NCBI GenBank assembly: GCA_027019845.1
Contig: JALUWE010000062.1
Coordinates: 1-18,190 of the forward strand
Direction of reading: 5' to 3'
DNA: 18,190 nt
Source: Anaerolineales bacterium
Lineage (GTDB): Bacteria > Chloroflexota > Anaerolineae > Anaerolineales > JABWBV01
A program made the position numbers and the translations under genes. The notes below the pieces were generated by a model. It was not told where the DNA came from, did no database searches, and saw only the letters and a program-made list of their open reading frames with translations. Below, piece after piece: positions 8,238 through 16,470 of this stretch (position 1 is the first letter of the stretch; each line of letters starts with the position of its first letter).

Positions 8238-9836
8238 TTATCGTGTTTTCTGCTTCCTCTGCGCGCCATTCTCAACGCCATTCAACAACGCGAATTCCAT
8301 GCTATCGGCCAGGGCCTGCCAGCTTGCCTTGATGATGTTGGTGCTGGCCCCGACCGTGCTCCAGCGGCGCTGGCCGTCTTCGGAGTCGATCAGCACGCGC
8401 ACCCCGGCCGCGGTGCCGCGGTCCCCGTTCAGGATGCGCACTTTGTAATCGGCCAGGCGCACGGAGGCCAGCGCGGGGTAGGCGTCCAGCAGGGCTTTGC
8501 GCAGGGCTTTGTCGAGGGCGTTGACCGGGCCGTTGCCCTCCGCGGCGGTGTGCAGCACCTGGTCGCCGATCTTGACCTTGACGCTGGCGTCCGCGGTCTC
8601 GCCGTCGTCGCGGTTGTGGACGATCACGGTGAAATCGAGCAGCTCGAAGGGCGGTTTGTAATCCGGTTTCATGCGCTGCATCATCAAGGCGATGGAGGCC
8701 TCCGCGCTCTCGAACGCGAACCCGGCGTTTTCCAGCGCCTTGATCTGGGCGACCACTTTGCGCGCCTGCTCGCTGTCCACATCCAGGCCGAATTCGCTGG
8801 CCTTATCGAGCACGTTGCCGCGGCCCGAAAGCTCGGAGACCACGGTGCGCTTCTGGTTGCCGACCGCGGCCGGGTCGATGTGCTGGTAGCTGGCTTCGTT
8901 TTTGCGCATGGCGGCCACGTGGATGCCGCCTTTGTGCGCGAACGCGCTCTTGCCGACGAAGGGCAGGTGTTCGTCGTGGGGCAGGTTGGCGAGTTCGGCC
9001 ACGTAGCGGGAGAGTTCGGTCAGTTGCGCCAGGTTTTCGGGCGGCACACAGGCTTTGCCCATTTTGAGCTGCAAATCCGGGATGATGGTACACAGGTTGG
9101 CGTTGCCGACGCGCTCGCCGTAGCCGTTGATCGTGCCCTGGACGTGTACCACCCCGGCTTCGACCGCCACCAGGGTGTTGGCAACGCCGCAGCCGCCGTC
9201 GTCGTGGGTGTGGATGCCCAGATCGACCGGGGGCAGGGCTGCGCGGGTGCGTTCGATGATTCCGGCCAGCTCCCAGGGCAGGGTGCCGCCGTTGGTGTCG
9301 CACAGCACCACGCAGTCCGCGCCGGCTTCGGCGGCCACGCGCACGGTCATCAGCGCGTAGTCCGGGTTGGCTTTGTAGCCGTCGAAGAAGTGTTCCGCGT
9401 CGTAGATCACTTCTTTGCCCATCTGCTTGAAGTAGGCCACGCTCTCGCTGATCATGGCGAGGTTTTCTTCCGGGTCGGCCTCCAACACATCGCGCACGTG
9501 CAGGTCCCAGCTCTTGCCGACCAGGGTGACGACCGGTGTGCGGGCCTCGACCAGGGCGCGCAGGTTGGCGTCCTCTTCGGGGCGGGTGTGCTTTTTGCGC
9601 GTTGCGCCAAAGGCCGCGATTTTGGCGTGCCGGAAGGTCATCCCCTGCACCGCGGCGAAGAACTCCGCGTCTTTGGGGTTGGAACCGGGCCAGCCGCCTT
9701 CGATGTAGTGAATGCCGAACTGGTCGAGGCGGCGGGCGATCTTCAGTTTGTCTTCCAGGGAGAGGGCGATCCCTTCGCGTTGGGTGCCGTCTCGCAGGGT
9801 GGTGTCGTAGAGGTAAATCTGATGGTTGGTGGTCAT
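8238..9836 (-). CDS. cimA: (R)-citramalate synthase
   Basis: 532 residues. It condenses acetyl-CoA with pyruvate to (R)-citramalate, the first step of the threonine-independent isoleucine route. The HMGL-like TIM barrel has DTTLRDGTQREG (11-22), HYIEGGWPGSNPKD (43-56), SWDLHV (109-114), VIYDAEHFFDGYK (143-155) and the metal motif HTHDD (209-213), then GERVGNANL. The EGGWPGSNPKD and YDAEHFFDGY motifs separate CimA from LeuA. The C-terminal 150 residues form the LeuA dimerisation/allosteric domain, normally the isoleucine feedback site. The ATG is supported by CCAGGAG seven bases upstream, but that site lies in the right arm of an inverted repeat spanning the leader, and a proline-rich upstream ORF ends in ATGA with the cimA start. 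Translation control in the leader is therefore plausible. Confidence 0.95.
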   Translation of the reverse strand: MTTNHQIYLYDTTLRDGTQREGIALSLEDKLKIARRLDQFGIHYIEGGWPGSNPKDAEFFAAVQGMTFRHAKIAAFGATRKKHTRPEEDANLRALVEARTPVVTLVGKSWDLHVRDVLEADPEENLAMISESVAYFKQMGKEVIYDAEHFFDGYKANPDYALMTVRVAAEAGADCVVLCDTNGGTLPWELAGIIERTRAALPPVDLGIHTHDDGGCGVANTLVAVEAGVVHVQGTINGYGERVGNANLCTIIPDLQLKMGKACVPPENLAQLTELSRYVAELANLPHDEHLPFVGKSAFAHKGGIHVAAMRKNEASYQHIDPAAVGNQKRTVVSELSGRGNVLDKASEFGLDVDSEQARKVVAQIKALENAGFAFESAEASIALMMQRMKPDYKPPFELLDFTVIVHNRDDGETADASVKVKIGDQVLHTAAEGNGPVNALDKALRKALLDAYPALASVRLADYKVRILNGDRGTAAGVRVLIDSEDGQRRWSTVGASTNIIKASWQALADSMEFALLNGVENGAQRKQKTR

Positions 9837-10048
9837 GGCGTGCTCCTGGTGAGGGGGATGGGGAGGAGGGATAGAGAGGGGGGATAGGGATAGGGATAGG
9901 GATAGGGAGGGGGATAGGGAGGGGGATAGGGAGGGGGATAGGGATAGGGAGGGAGCACGCCAATGGTCTGGGCGACGGCGCGCGGTTGCGGGACGGCCGT
10001 CGCCCAGTTCACCTCGTTTGTTGATGTGGGATGCGTTTTCGCGATCAT
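9833..10048 (-). CDS. Possible upstream ORF (71 aa, Pro/Tyr-rich) ending on the cimA start codon
   Basis: ATG at 10048, stop TGA overlapping the cimA ATG as ATGA. The peptide begins MIAKTHPTSTNEVNW; its second half is read from the GGGATA array on the other strand and gives repeated PPYP and PPP motifs, then SLSLLPIP. There is no strong Shine-Dalgarno, no known family, and the array stays open in several frames by its composition, so coding is uncertain. The exact ATGA junction and polyproline content make a translated leader worth testing. Confidence 0.25.
   Translation of the reverse strand: MIAKTHPTSTNEVNWATAVPQPRAVAQTIGVLPPYPYPPPYPPPYPPPYPYPYPYPPSLSLLPIPLTRSTP
9836..9962 (-). promoter_or_regulatory. 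Long-range inverted repeat that would sequester the cimA ribosome binding site
   Basis: In the cimA mRNA sense TGGCGTGCTCC (9962-9952) is perfectly complementary to GGAGCACGCCA (9846-9836). The 3' arm contains the GGAG of the cimA Shine-Dalgarno and the A of its ATG. The 105-nt loop is the C-rich transcript of the GGGATA array. An 11-bp GC-rich stem would block initiation unless opened by translation of the upstream ORF, by a ligand, or by alternative pairing. It may also be only a by-product of repeat insertion. Confidence 0.45.
9851..9951. repeat. GGGATA-type hexamer array upstream of cimA
   Basis: Perfect and imperfect GGGATA units with interspersed GGGGGA variants. Many G3 or longer runs are separated by three bases, a canonical G-quadruplex pattern on the plus strand, which is the template strand for cimA. 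Confidence 0.85.
9968..10007. other. Perfect 12-bp inverted repeat (hairpin) in the cimA leader
   Basis: CTGGGCGACGGC (9968-9979) and GCCGTCGCCCAG (9996-10007) form a perfect 12-bp stem with a 16-nt loop. It lies between the leuD 3' repeat array and the array before cimA. No T-run follows on either strand, so it is not a classical intrinsic terminator. It could be an RNA-processing or attenuation element. Confidence 0.5.
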
Positions 10049-10050
10049 CT

Positions 10051-10135
10051 GCTTACTTCTTACTTCCTACTTCTTACTTCCTACTTCTTACTTCCTACTC
10101 CTTACTTCCTGCTCCTTACCTGCTCCTGCTTCCTC
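10051..10135. repeat. Heptamer array (CTTACTT/CCTACTT) overlapping the 3' end of leuD
   Basis: About twelve 7-bp units, alternating CTTACTT and CCTACTT and drifting to CTGCTCC-like units on the right. The leuD stop (10088-10090) and about the last 15 codons lie inside the array. Confidence 0.8.
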
Positions 10136-10705
10136 GTACGCCGCGATGTTCGCCTCCTGCTTGAGCAGATAGCCGAGCTGATCCACGCCCTCCAGCAGGC
10201 AGGTCTTGCTAAAGGCATCGATGGGGAAGGTGGTCTGGTGGCCGCCGGGGAGGGTGAGGGTTTGGGCGGCCAGGTCGATCTGGACGGCGGCGTCCGGGGT
10301 GGTTTCGGCCAGCTCGAACAGCCGCGCGTGGGTGGCGGGGTCCACGATCACGGGCAGCAGGCCGTTTTTGAGGGCGTTGTTGCGGAAGATGTCGGCGAAG
10401 GAGGTGCTGATCACGGCGCGGAAGCCCCAACCGAGCAAGGCCCAGGGCGCGTGCTCGCGCGAGGAGCCGCAGCCAAAGTTGTCGCCGGCCAGCAGGATTT
10501 GCGCGCCCTGGTATTCAGGCTTGTTGAGCGGGAAGTCGGGGTTGGGCTGGCCGTCGGGGGTGTAGCGCCAGCGCTGGAACAGCCCTTGGACCAGCCCCTG
10601 TTTGTCGGTCACTTTGAGGTAGACCGCGGGGATGATCTGGTCGGTGTCCACGTCGTTGTGGGGGAGAGGAACGAGGGGGGAGGTGAGGGTGGTGAAGGGG
10701 GGCAT
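10088..10705 (-). CDS. leuD: 3-isopropylmalate dehydratase small subunit
   Basis: 205 residues. The swivel-domain subunit that pairs with LeuC to isomerise 2- to 3-isopropylmalate and, by inference here, citramalate to 3-methylmalate. Family motifs are NDVDTDQIIPAVYL (17-30), GDNFGCGSSREHAPWAL (74-90) and SFADIFRNNALKNGLLP (102-118). The family normally ends near IAAYE, so the tail EAGAGKEQEVRSRK (192-205) is an addition read from a heptamer repeat array that also supplies the stop codon. No Shine-Dalgarno is visible before the ATG at 10705; a GGGG-rich stretch and an AATTGTGAA repeat lie directly upstream. It follows leuC after 241 bp of repeats. Confidence 0.95.
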   Translation of the reverse strand: MPPFTTLTSPLVPLPHNDVDTDQIIPAVYLKVTDKQGLVQGLFQRWRYTPDGQPNPDFPLNKPEYQGAQILLAGDNFGCGSSREHAPWALLGWGFRAVISTSFADIFRNNALKNGLLPVIVDPATHARLFELAETTPDAAVQIDLAAQTLTLPGGHQTTFPIDAFSKTCLLEGVDQLGYLLKQEANIAAYEEAGAGKEQEVRSRK

Positions 10706-10716
10706 GGGGGGTGGGG

Positions 10717-10756
10717 AATTGTGAATGGTGAATTGTGAACGGTTAATTGTGAATTA
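10717..10756. repeat. B element (AATTGTGAA 14-mer repeat), copy 1
   Basis: Three successive AATTGTGAA cores about 14 bp apart (AATTGTGAATGGTG, AATTGTGAACGGTT, AATTGTGAATTA). It runs directly into the palindromic R element at 10757. Confidence 0.75.
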
Positions 10757-10800
10757 CATCCTGAGCGGAGGGCGGCGCAGCCGCTCGAAGTCGAAGGATG
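10757..10800. repeat. R element (palindromic CATCCTGAGC...GAAGGATG repeat), leuC-leuD gap
   Basis: 44 bp, with outer inverted ends CATCCT/AGGATG and inner stem CGGC-GCA-GCCG. This inner stem differs from other copies on both arms so that pairing is kept. Confidence 0.8.
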
Positions 10801-10882
10801 GGGTATTGGGTAATGGGTATTGGGTAATTGGGTAATTGGGTAATTGGGTAATTGGGTAATTGGGTAATTGGATATTGGGTAT
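10801..10882. repeat. C array (GGGTAATT octamer)
   Basis: About ten units, mostly GGGTAATT with a few GGGTATT/GGATATT variants, between the R element and the CTACCTGT array. Confidence 0.85.
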
Positions 10883-10883
10883 T

Positions 10884-10951
10884 ACTTGTCTACCTGTCTA
10901 CCTGCCTACCTGTCTACCTGTCTACTTGTTTACCTTGTCTACCTGCCTACC
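10884..10951. repeat. D array (CTACCTGT octamer) overlapping the leuC stop
   Basis: About eight units of CTACCTGT, CTACCTGC or CTACTTGT. The TAG stop of leuC (10947-10949 on plus) sits in the last unit. Confidence 0.8.
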
Positions 10952-12370
10952 CTTTCCCATTCATCATCGTTCTCGGATCGGTGATCTGCCCGGTGACGGC
11001 GGCGGCGACCGCGGTGAGGGGGCTGGCGAGGAAGGTGCGGCCACCGGGGCCCTGGCGGCCTTCGAAGTTGCGGTTGCTGGTGCTGACCGCGTACTGGCCA
11101 GGCCGGAGCTGGTCGCCGTTCATGGCGATGCACATGGAGCAGCCGGAATAGCGCCACTCCGCGCCAGCGTCCCGGAAAACGCGGTGCAGCCCTTCGGCTT
11201 CGGCCTGTTTGCGCACCTGTTCGGAGCCGGGCACGACTAACATGCGCACGCCTTCGGCCACTTTGCGGCCGTCCAGGGCGCGGGCGGCCAGGCGCAAATC
11301 CGAGAGGCGGGAGTTGGTGCAGCTTCCGATGAACACCACGTCCACTTTCTGGCCGAGCAGGGGTTGGCCGGGCTGCAAGTCCATGTAGCGCAGGGCTTTT
11401 TCCAGGGCCTGGCGGCGGGAGGGGTCGCGCTCCCTGCCGGGGTCGGGCACGCGGCCGGAGATGGGGATGCCCATGCCGGGGTTGGTGCCGTAGGTGATCA
11501 TGGGTTCGAGGCGGGAGGCGTCGATGGTGATGGTGCGGTCGTATTGCGCGGCGGGGTCGGAGGGCAGGGTTTTCCAGTAGGCCACGGCCTGGTCCCAGGC
11601 TTCGCCGCGGGGTGCGAACTCGCGGCCGGCCAGGTACTCGAAGGTGGTGTCATCGGGCGCGACCATGCCGGCGCGCGCGCCGCCTTCGATGGACATGTTG
11701 CACAGGGTCATGCGGGCTTCCATGGAGAGGCCGCGCACCGCGGGGCCGGTATACTCGAAGACGTAACCGGTGCCGCCGCCCACACCGATCTGGGCGATCA
11801 GCCCGAGGATCAGGTCTTTGGCGGTCACAGCCGGGCCGGGCTGCCCCTGGAATTCGACTTTGCATGTTTTGGGGCGGTATTGCAGCAGGCATTGGGTGGC
11901 CAGCACGTGCTCGATCTCGCTGGTGCCGATGCCGAAGGCCAGCGCGCCGAACGCGCCGTGGGTGGCGGTGTGGCTGTCGCCGCACACGATGGTCATGCCG
12001 GGTTGGGTGAGGCCGAGTTCGGGGCCGATCACGTGGACGATGCCGCGTTTGTCGCTCGCCAGGTCGTACAGCCGGATGCCGAAATCGCGGCAATTCCGCT
12101 CGAAGATGCGCACCTGCCGCGCGGCCTGGTCGTCCACCAGGGCCAGGTCGAGGTCCAACGTGGGGGTGGAGTGGTCCATGGTGGCGACGGTGCGGTCGGG
12201 CCGGCGTACCCGCAGCCCTTTCCGGCGCAGCCCGTTGAACGCCTGCGGGGAGGTGACTTCGTGTACCAGGTGCAGGTCGATGTAGAGCACGGCGGGGAAG
12301 CCGGGTTCCTGCACCACCACGTGCGCGTCCCAGATTTTGTCGAAGAGGGTTTTGGGGGGCAAGGGATGGG

Positions 12371-12374
<4 letters not shown>
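10947..12374 (-). CDS. leuC: 3-isopropylmalate dehydratase large subunit
   Basis: 475 residues, a full-length aconitase-family subunit binding a [4Fe-4S] cluster. Cysteine ligands are C352 (GSCTNSR) and C412/C415 (SGCSMCIAMN). Other motifs are FDKIWDAHVV (11-20), VATMDHSTPT (63-72), VCGDSHTATHGAFGALAFGIG (130-150; histidines and serine of the active site) and TNPGMGIPISGRVPDP (297-312). It works with LeuD in leucine and, by inference, citramalate-derived isoleucine synthesis. Its ATG overlaps the leuA stop as ATGA, so translation is probably coupled; a GGGAGG in the leuA 3' end lies about 11 bases upstream. The stop codon is inside a CTACCTGT array, and the final NGKG is close to the normal family end. 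Confidence 0.96.
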
Positions 12375-13990
<1,616 letters not shown>

Positions 13991-14038
13991 GGGGGATAGG
14001 GATAGGGATAGGGATAGGGATAGGGATGGGGGATAGGG
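13991..14038. repeat. GGGATA hexamer array directly upstream of leuA
   Basis: At least five consecutive perfect GGGATA units plus a GGGGGATA variant, beginning one base from the leuA ATG. G-quadruplex pattern on the template strand. Confidence 0.85.
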
Positions 14039-14078
14039 AATTGTGAATGGTGAATGGTGAACGGTTAATTGTGAATTA
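14039..14078. repeat. B element, copy 2
   Basis: AATTGTGAA 14-mer repeat with the first boundary altered (AATGGTGAATGGTGAACGG), leading directly into an R element. Confidence 0.7.
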
Positions 14079-14124
14079 CATCCTGAGCGGAGGGTGGACG
14101 AAGTCCACTCGTAGTCGAAGGATG
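14079..14124. repeat. R element, inner stem TGGAC-GAA-GTCCA
   Basis: 46 bp, canonical copy: CATCCTGAGCGGAGGG, inner stem, CTCGTAGTCGAAGGATG. Confidence 0.8.
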
Positions 14125-14128
14125 GAGG

Positions 14129-14162
14129 TTGGGTAATTGGATATTGGGTAATTGGGTAATTG
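14129..14162. repeat. C array (GGGTAATT), short
   Basis: About four units including one GGATATT variant, between two R elements. Confidence 0.7.
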
Positions 14163-14206
14163 CATCCTGAGGAGGGCAGACGAAGTCTGCTCGAAGTCGA
14201 AGGATG
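14163..14206. repeat. R element, inner stem CAGAC-GAA-GTCTG
   Basis: 44 bp; lacks two bases of GAGCGGAGGG in the left arm. The inner stem differs from the neighbour at paired positions on both arms. Confidence 0.8.
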
Positions 14207-14215
14207 GAGGGGCGG

Positions 14216-14255
14216 AATTGTGAATGGTGAATTGTGAACGGTTAATTGTGAATTA
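14216..14255. repeat. B element, copy 3
   Basis: Same 40-bp sequence as the copy at 10717, again joined directly to an R element. Confidence 0.75.
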
Positions 14256-14301
14256 CATCCTGAGCGGAGGGTGGACGAAGTCCACTCGTAGTCGAAGGAT
14301 G
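14256..14301. repeat. R element, inner stem TGGAC-GAA-GTCCA
   Basis: 46 bp, identical to the copy at 14079. Confidence 0.8.
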
Positions 14302-14305
14302 GAGG

Positions 14306-14353
14306 TTGGGTAATTGGTAATTGGTAATTGGATATTGGGTAATTGGGTAATTG
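14306..14353. repeat. C array (GGTAATT/GGGTAATT)
   Basis: Mixed 7- and 8-bp units between R elements. Confidence 0.7.
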
Positions 14354-14399
14354 CATCCTGAGCGGAGGGTGGACGAAGTCCACTCGTAGTCGAAGGATG
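14354..14399. repeat. R element, inner stem TGGAC-GAA-GTCCA
   Basis: 46 bp, identical to the copies at 14079 and 14256. Confidence 0.8.
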
Positions 14400-14403
14400 G
14401 AGG

Positions 14404-14444
14404 TTGGGTAATTGGTAATTGGATATTGGGTAATTGGGTAATTG
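14404..14444. repeat. C array (GGTAATT/GGGTAATT)
   Basis: Near-copy of the array at 14306, one unit shorter. Confidence 0.7.
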
Positions 14445-14490
14445 CATCCTGAGCGGAGGGCAGACGAAGTCTGCTCGAAGTCGAAGGATG
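14445..14490. repeat. R element immediately downstream of the ilvC stop
   Basis: 46 bp with inner stem CAGAC-GAA-GTCTG. It begins four bases past the ilvC stop codon, so the transcript would end ilvC with this hairpin, as REP-like elements often do. Confidence 0.8.
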
Positions 14491-14494
14491 GGGG

Positions 14495-15508
<1,014 letters not shown>

Positions 15509-15520
15509 GGTGTTTGGGAG

Positions 15521-15582
15521 TGGGTATTGGGTAATTGGGTATTGGGTATTGGGTATTGGGTAATTGGGTAATTGGGTAATTG
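15521..15582. repeat. C array (GGGTAATT/GGGTATT) upstream of ilvC
   Basis: About eight units between the ilvC start and an R element. Confidence 0.8.
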
Positions 15583-15628
15583 CAGCCTGAGCGAAAGGCG
15601 AACAAAGTTCACTCGTAGTCGAAGGATG
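15583..15628. repeat. R element, diverged, inner stem GAAC-AAA-GTTC
   Basis: 46 bp; the left end is CAGCCT and the arm reads GAGCGAAAGG, but the inner stem remains paired with a third distinct sequence. Confidence 0.7.
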
Positions 15629-15637
15629 GGGAGGCGG

Positions 15638-15677
15638 AATTGTGAATGGTGAATTGTGAACGGTTAATTGTGAATTA
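15638..15677. repeat. B element, copy 4
   Basis: Same 40-bp sequence as the copies at 10717 and 14216, joined to an R element. Confidence 0.75.
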
Positions 15678-15738
15678 CATCCTGAGCGGAGGGCGGGAAA
15701 AGTTCGTACGAACTCCGTTCGCTCGTAGTCGAAGGATG
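15678..15738. repeat. R element with enlarged inner hairpin, 2 bp past the ilvN stop
   Basis: 61 bp; conserved outer arms but the centre carries AGTTCGTACGAACT, a perfect 14-bp palindrome. The element ends two bases from the ilvN stop codon. Confidence 0.75.
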
Positions 15739-15740
15739 GG

Positions 15741-16277
15741 TCAGGGGTGGTGGCCGTTGGAGGGGTGGCCGTTGGCGCCGGGGGTGTGGCGCACGCCTTC
15801 GGTGGTGCCGCGCATCATGGCGACGTGGCCGGTGCGCACCATTTCGATGATCCCGAAGGGGCGCAGCAACTCGATCAGGCTATTGACTTTCTCTTCGCCG
15901 GAGACGATCTGCACCACCACGCATTCTTCGGCCACGTCCACGATCCTGGCTCTGAAGATGCTGGCCAGGTTGACGATCTCGCCGCGCTGGGAGGGGGAGG
16001 CCTTGACTTTGATGAGCGCGAGTTCACGCAACAGGGCCGGGCGGTGGGTGACGTCCTGCACGTCCACCACGTTGACCAGTTTGTACAGGTTGGCCTCGAC
16101 TTTGCGCGCTTCGGTGTCGCGGCTGTCCACCACGATGGTCATGCGCGAGAAGTCGGGGTTTTCGGTCCGCCCGACGTTGAGGGAATCGATGTTGAAATTA
16201 CGCCGGCGGAACAGGGAGGCGACCCGGTTGAGCACGCCGGGCTTGTTTTCGACGGTAGCGATCAGGGTTTGGCGCAT
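15741..16277 (-). CDS. ilvN: Acetolactate synthase regulatory (small) subunit
   Basis: 178 residues, usual for the family (also called ilvH). It binds the catalytic IlvB subunit and gives valine feedback control. The N-terminal ACT domain covers residues about 3-75 (ENKPGVLNRVASLFRRRNFN and DSLNVGRTE), and the second ALS small-subunit domain covers about 80-160 (RELALIKVKA, RIVDVAEECVVVQIVSGEEK, LRPFGIIEMVRTG). The C-terminal tail is His/Gly/Pro-rich (TPGANGHPSNGHHP) without clear function. AGGAG at 16288-16284 sits seven bases before the ATG. Upstream is a GGGATA array; downstream an R element begins two bases after the stop. Confidence 0.96.
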   Translation of the reverse strand: MRQTLIATVENKPGVLNRVASLFRRRNFNIDSLNVGRTENPDFSRMTIVVDSRDTEARKVEANLYKLVNVVDVQDVTHRPALLRELALIKVKASPSQRGEIVNLASIFRARIVDVAEECVVVQIVSGEEKVNSLIELLRPFGIIEMVRTGHVAMMRGTTEGVRHTPGANGHPSNGHHP

Positions 16278-16288
16278 GGGGAACTCCT

Positions 16289-16361
16289 GGGGAGGGGGGA
16301 TAGGGAGGGGGGATAGGGATAGGGATAGGGATAGGGATAGGGATAGGGATAGGGGATAGGG
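16289..16361. repeat. GGGATA hexamer array upstream of ilvN
   Basis: Eight or so consecutive GGGATA units after two GGGGGGATA variants. It ends at a B element and lies just upstream of the ilvN Shine-Dalgarno. G-quadruplex pattern on the template strand. Confidence 0.85.
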
Positions 16362-16400
16362 AATTGTGAATGGTTAATTGTGAACGGTTAATTGTGAATT
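16362..16400. repeat. B element, copy 5 (variant)
   Basis: AATTGTGAATGGTT, AATTGTGAACGGTT, AATTGTGAATTG: same 14-mer frame as the other copies, but followed by GGGTATTG before the R remnant. Confidence 0.7.
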
Positions 16401-16408
16401 GGGTATTG

Positions 16409-16427
16409 CATCCTGAGCAGAGGGCCG
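16409..16427. repeat. Truncated R element (left arm only)
   Basis: CATCCTGAGCAGAGGG is present, but the sequence then passes into the heptamer array; the right arm GTCGAAGGATG is absent. Confidence 0.6.
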
Positions 16428-16431
16428 AACA

Positions 16432-16470
16432 CTCCTTACTTCTTACTCCTTACTACCTACTCCCTACTTC
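16432..16470. repeat. Heptamer array (CTTACTT/CCTACTC) overlapping the ilvB stop
   Basis: About five or six 7-bp units related to those at the leuD end. The ilvB stop (16453-16455 on plus) and its last codons lie inside. Confidence 0.75.

Larger units (their letters stand above)
13991..14494. other. 504-bp repeat-filled gap between ilvC and leuA
   Basis: The whole gap is repeat sequence with no gene. From leuA towards ilvC it holds a GGGATA array, B, R, C, R, B, R, C, R, C, R. The segments starting at 14079, 14256 and 14354 (R element followed by GAGGTTGGGTAATTGG and more C units) are nearly identical, which points to recent tandem duplication. Confidence 0.85.

Noticed and set aside
9837..10087. 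T-box, leucine riboswitch-like leader or Leu-rich attenuator peptide upstream of cimA
   Set aside because: No T-box core (GGTGGNACCGCG-like) and no run of Leu or Ile codons was found; only the hairpins described are supported.
13991..14383. 131-codon N-terminal extension of LeuA
   Set aside because: The extension is a translation of B, R, C and GGGATA repeats; the family N-terminus begins at the ATG at 13990.
14079..14490. Possible CRISPR array
   Set aside because: The repeated palindromes are spaced irregularly by other repeats (B and C units) rather than by unique, constant-length spacers, and no cas gene is present.
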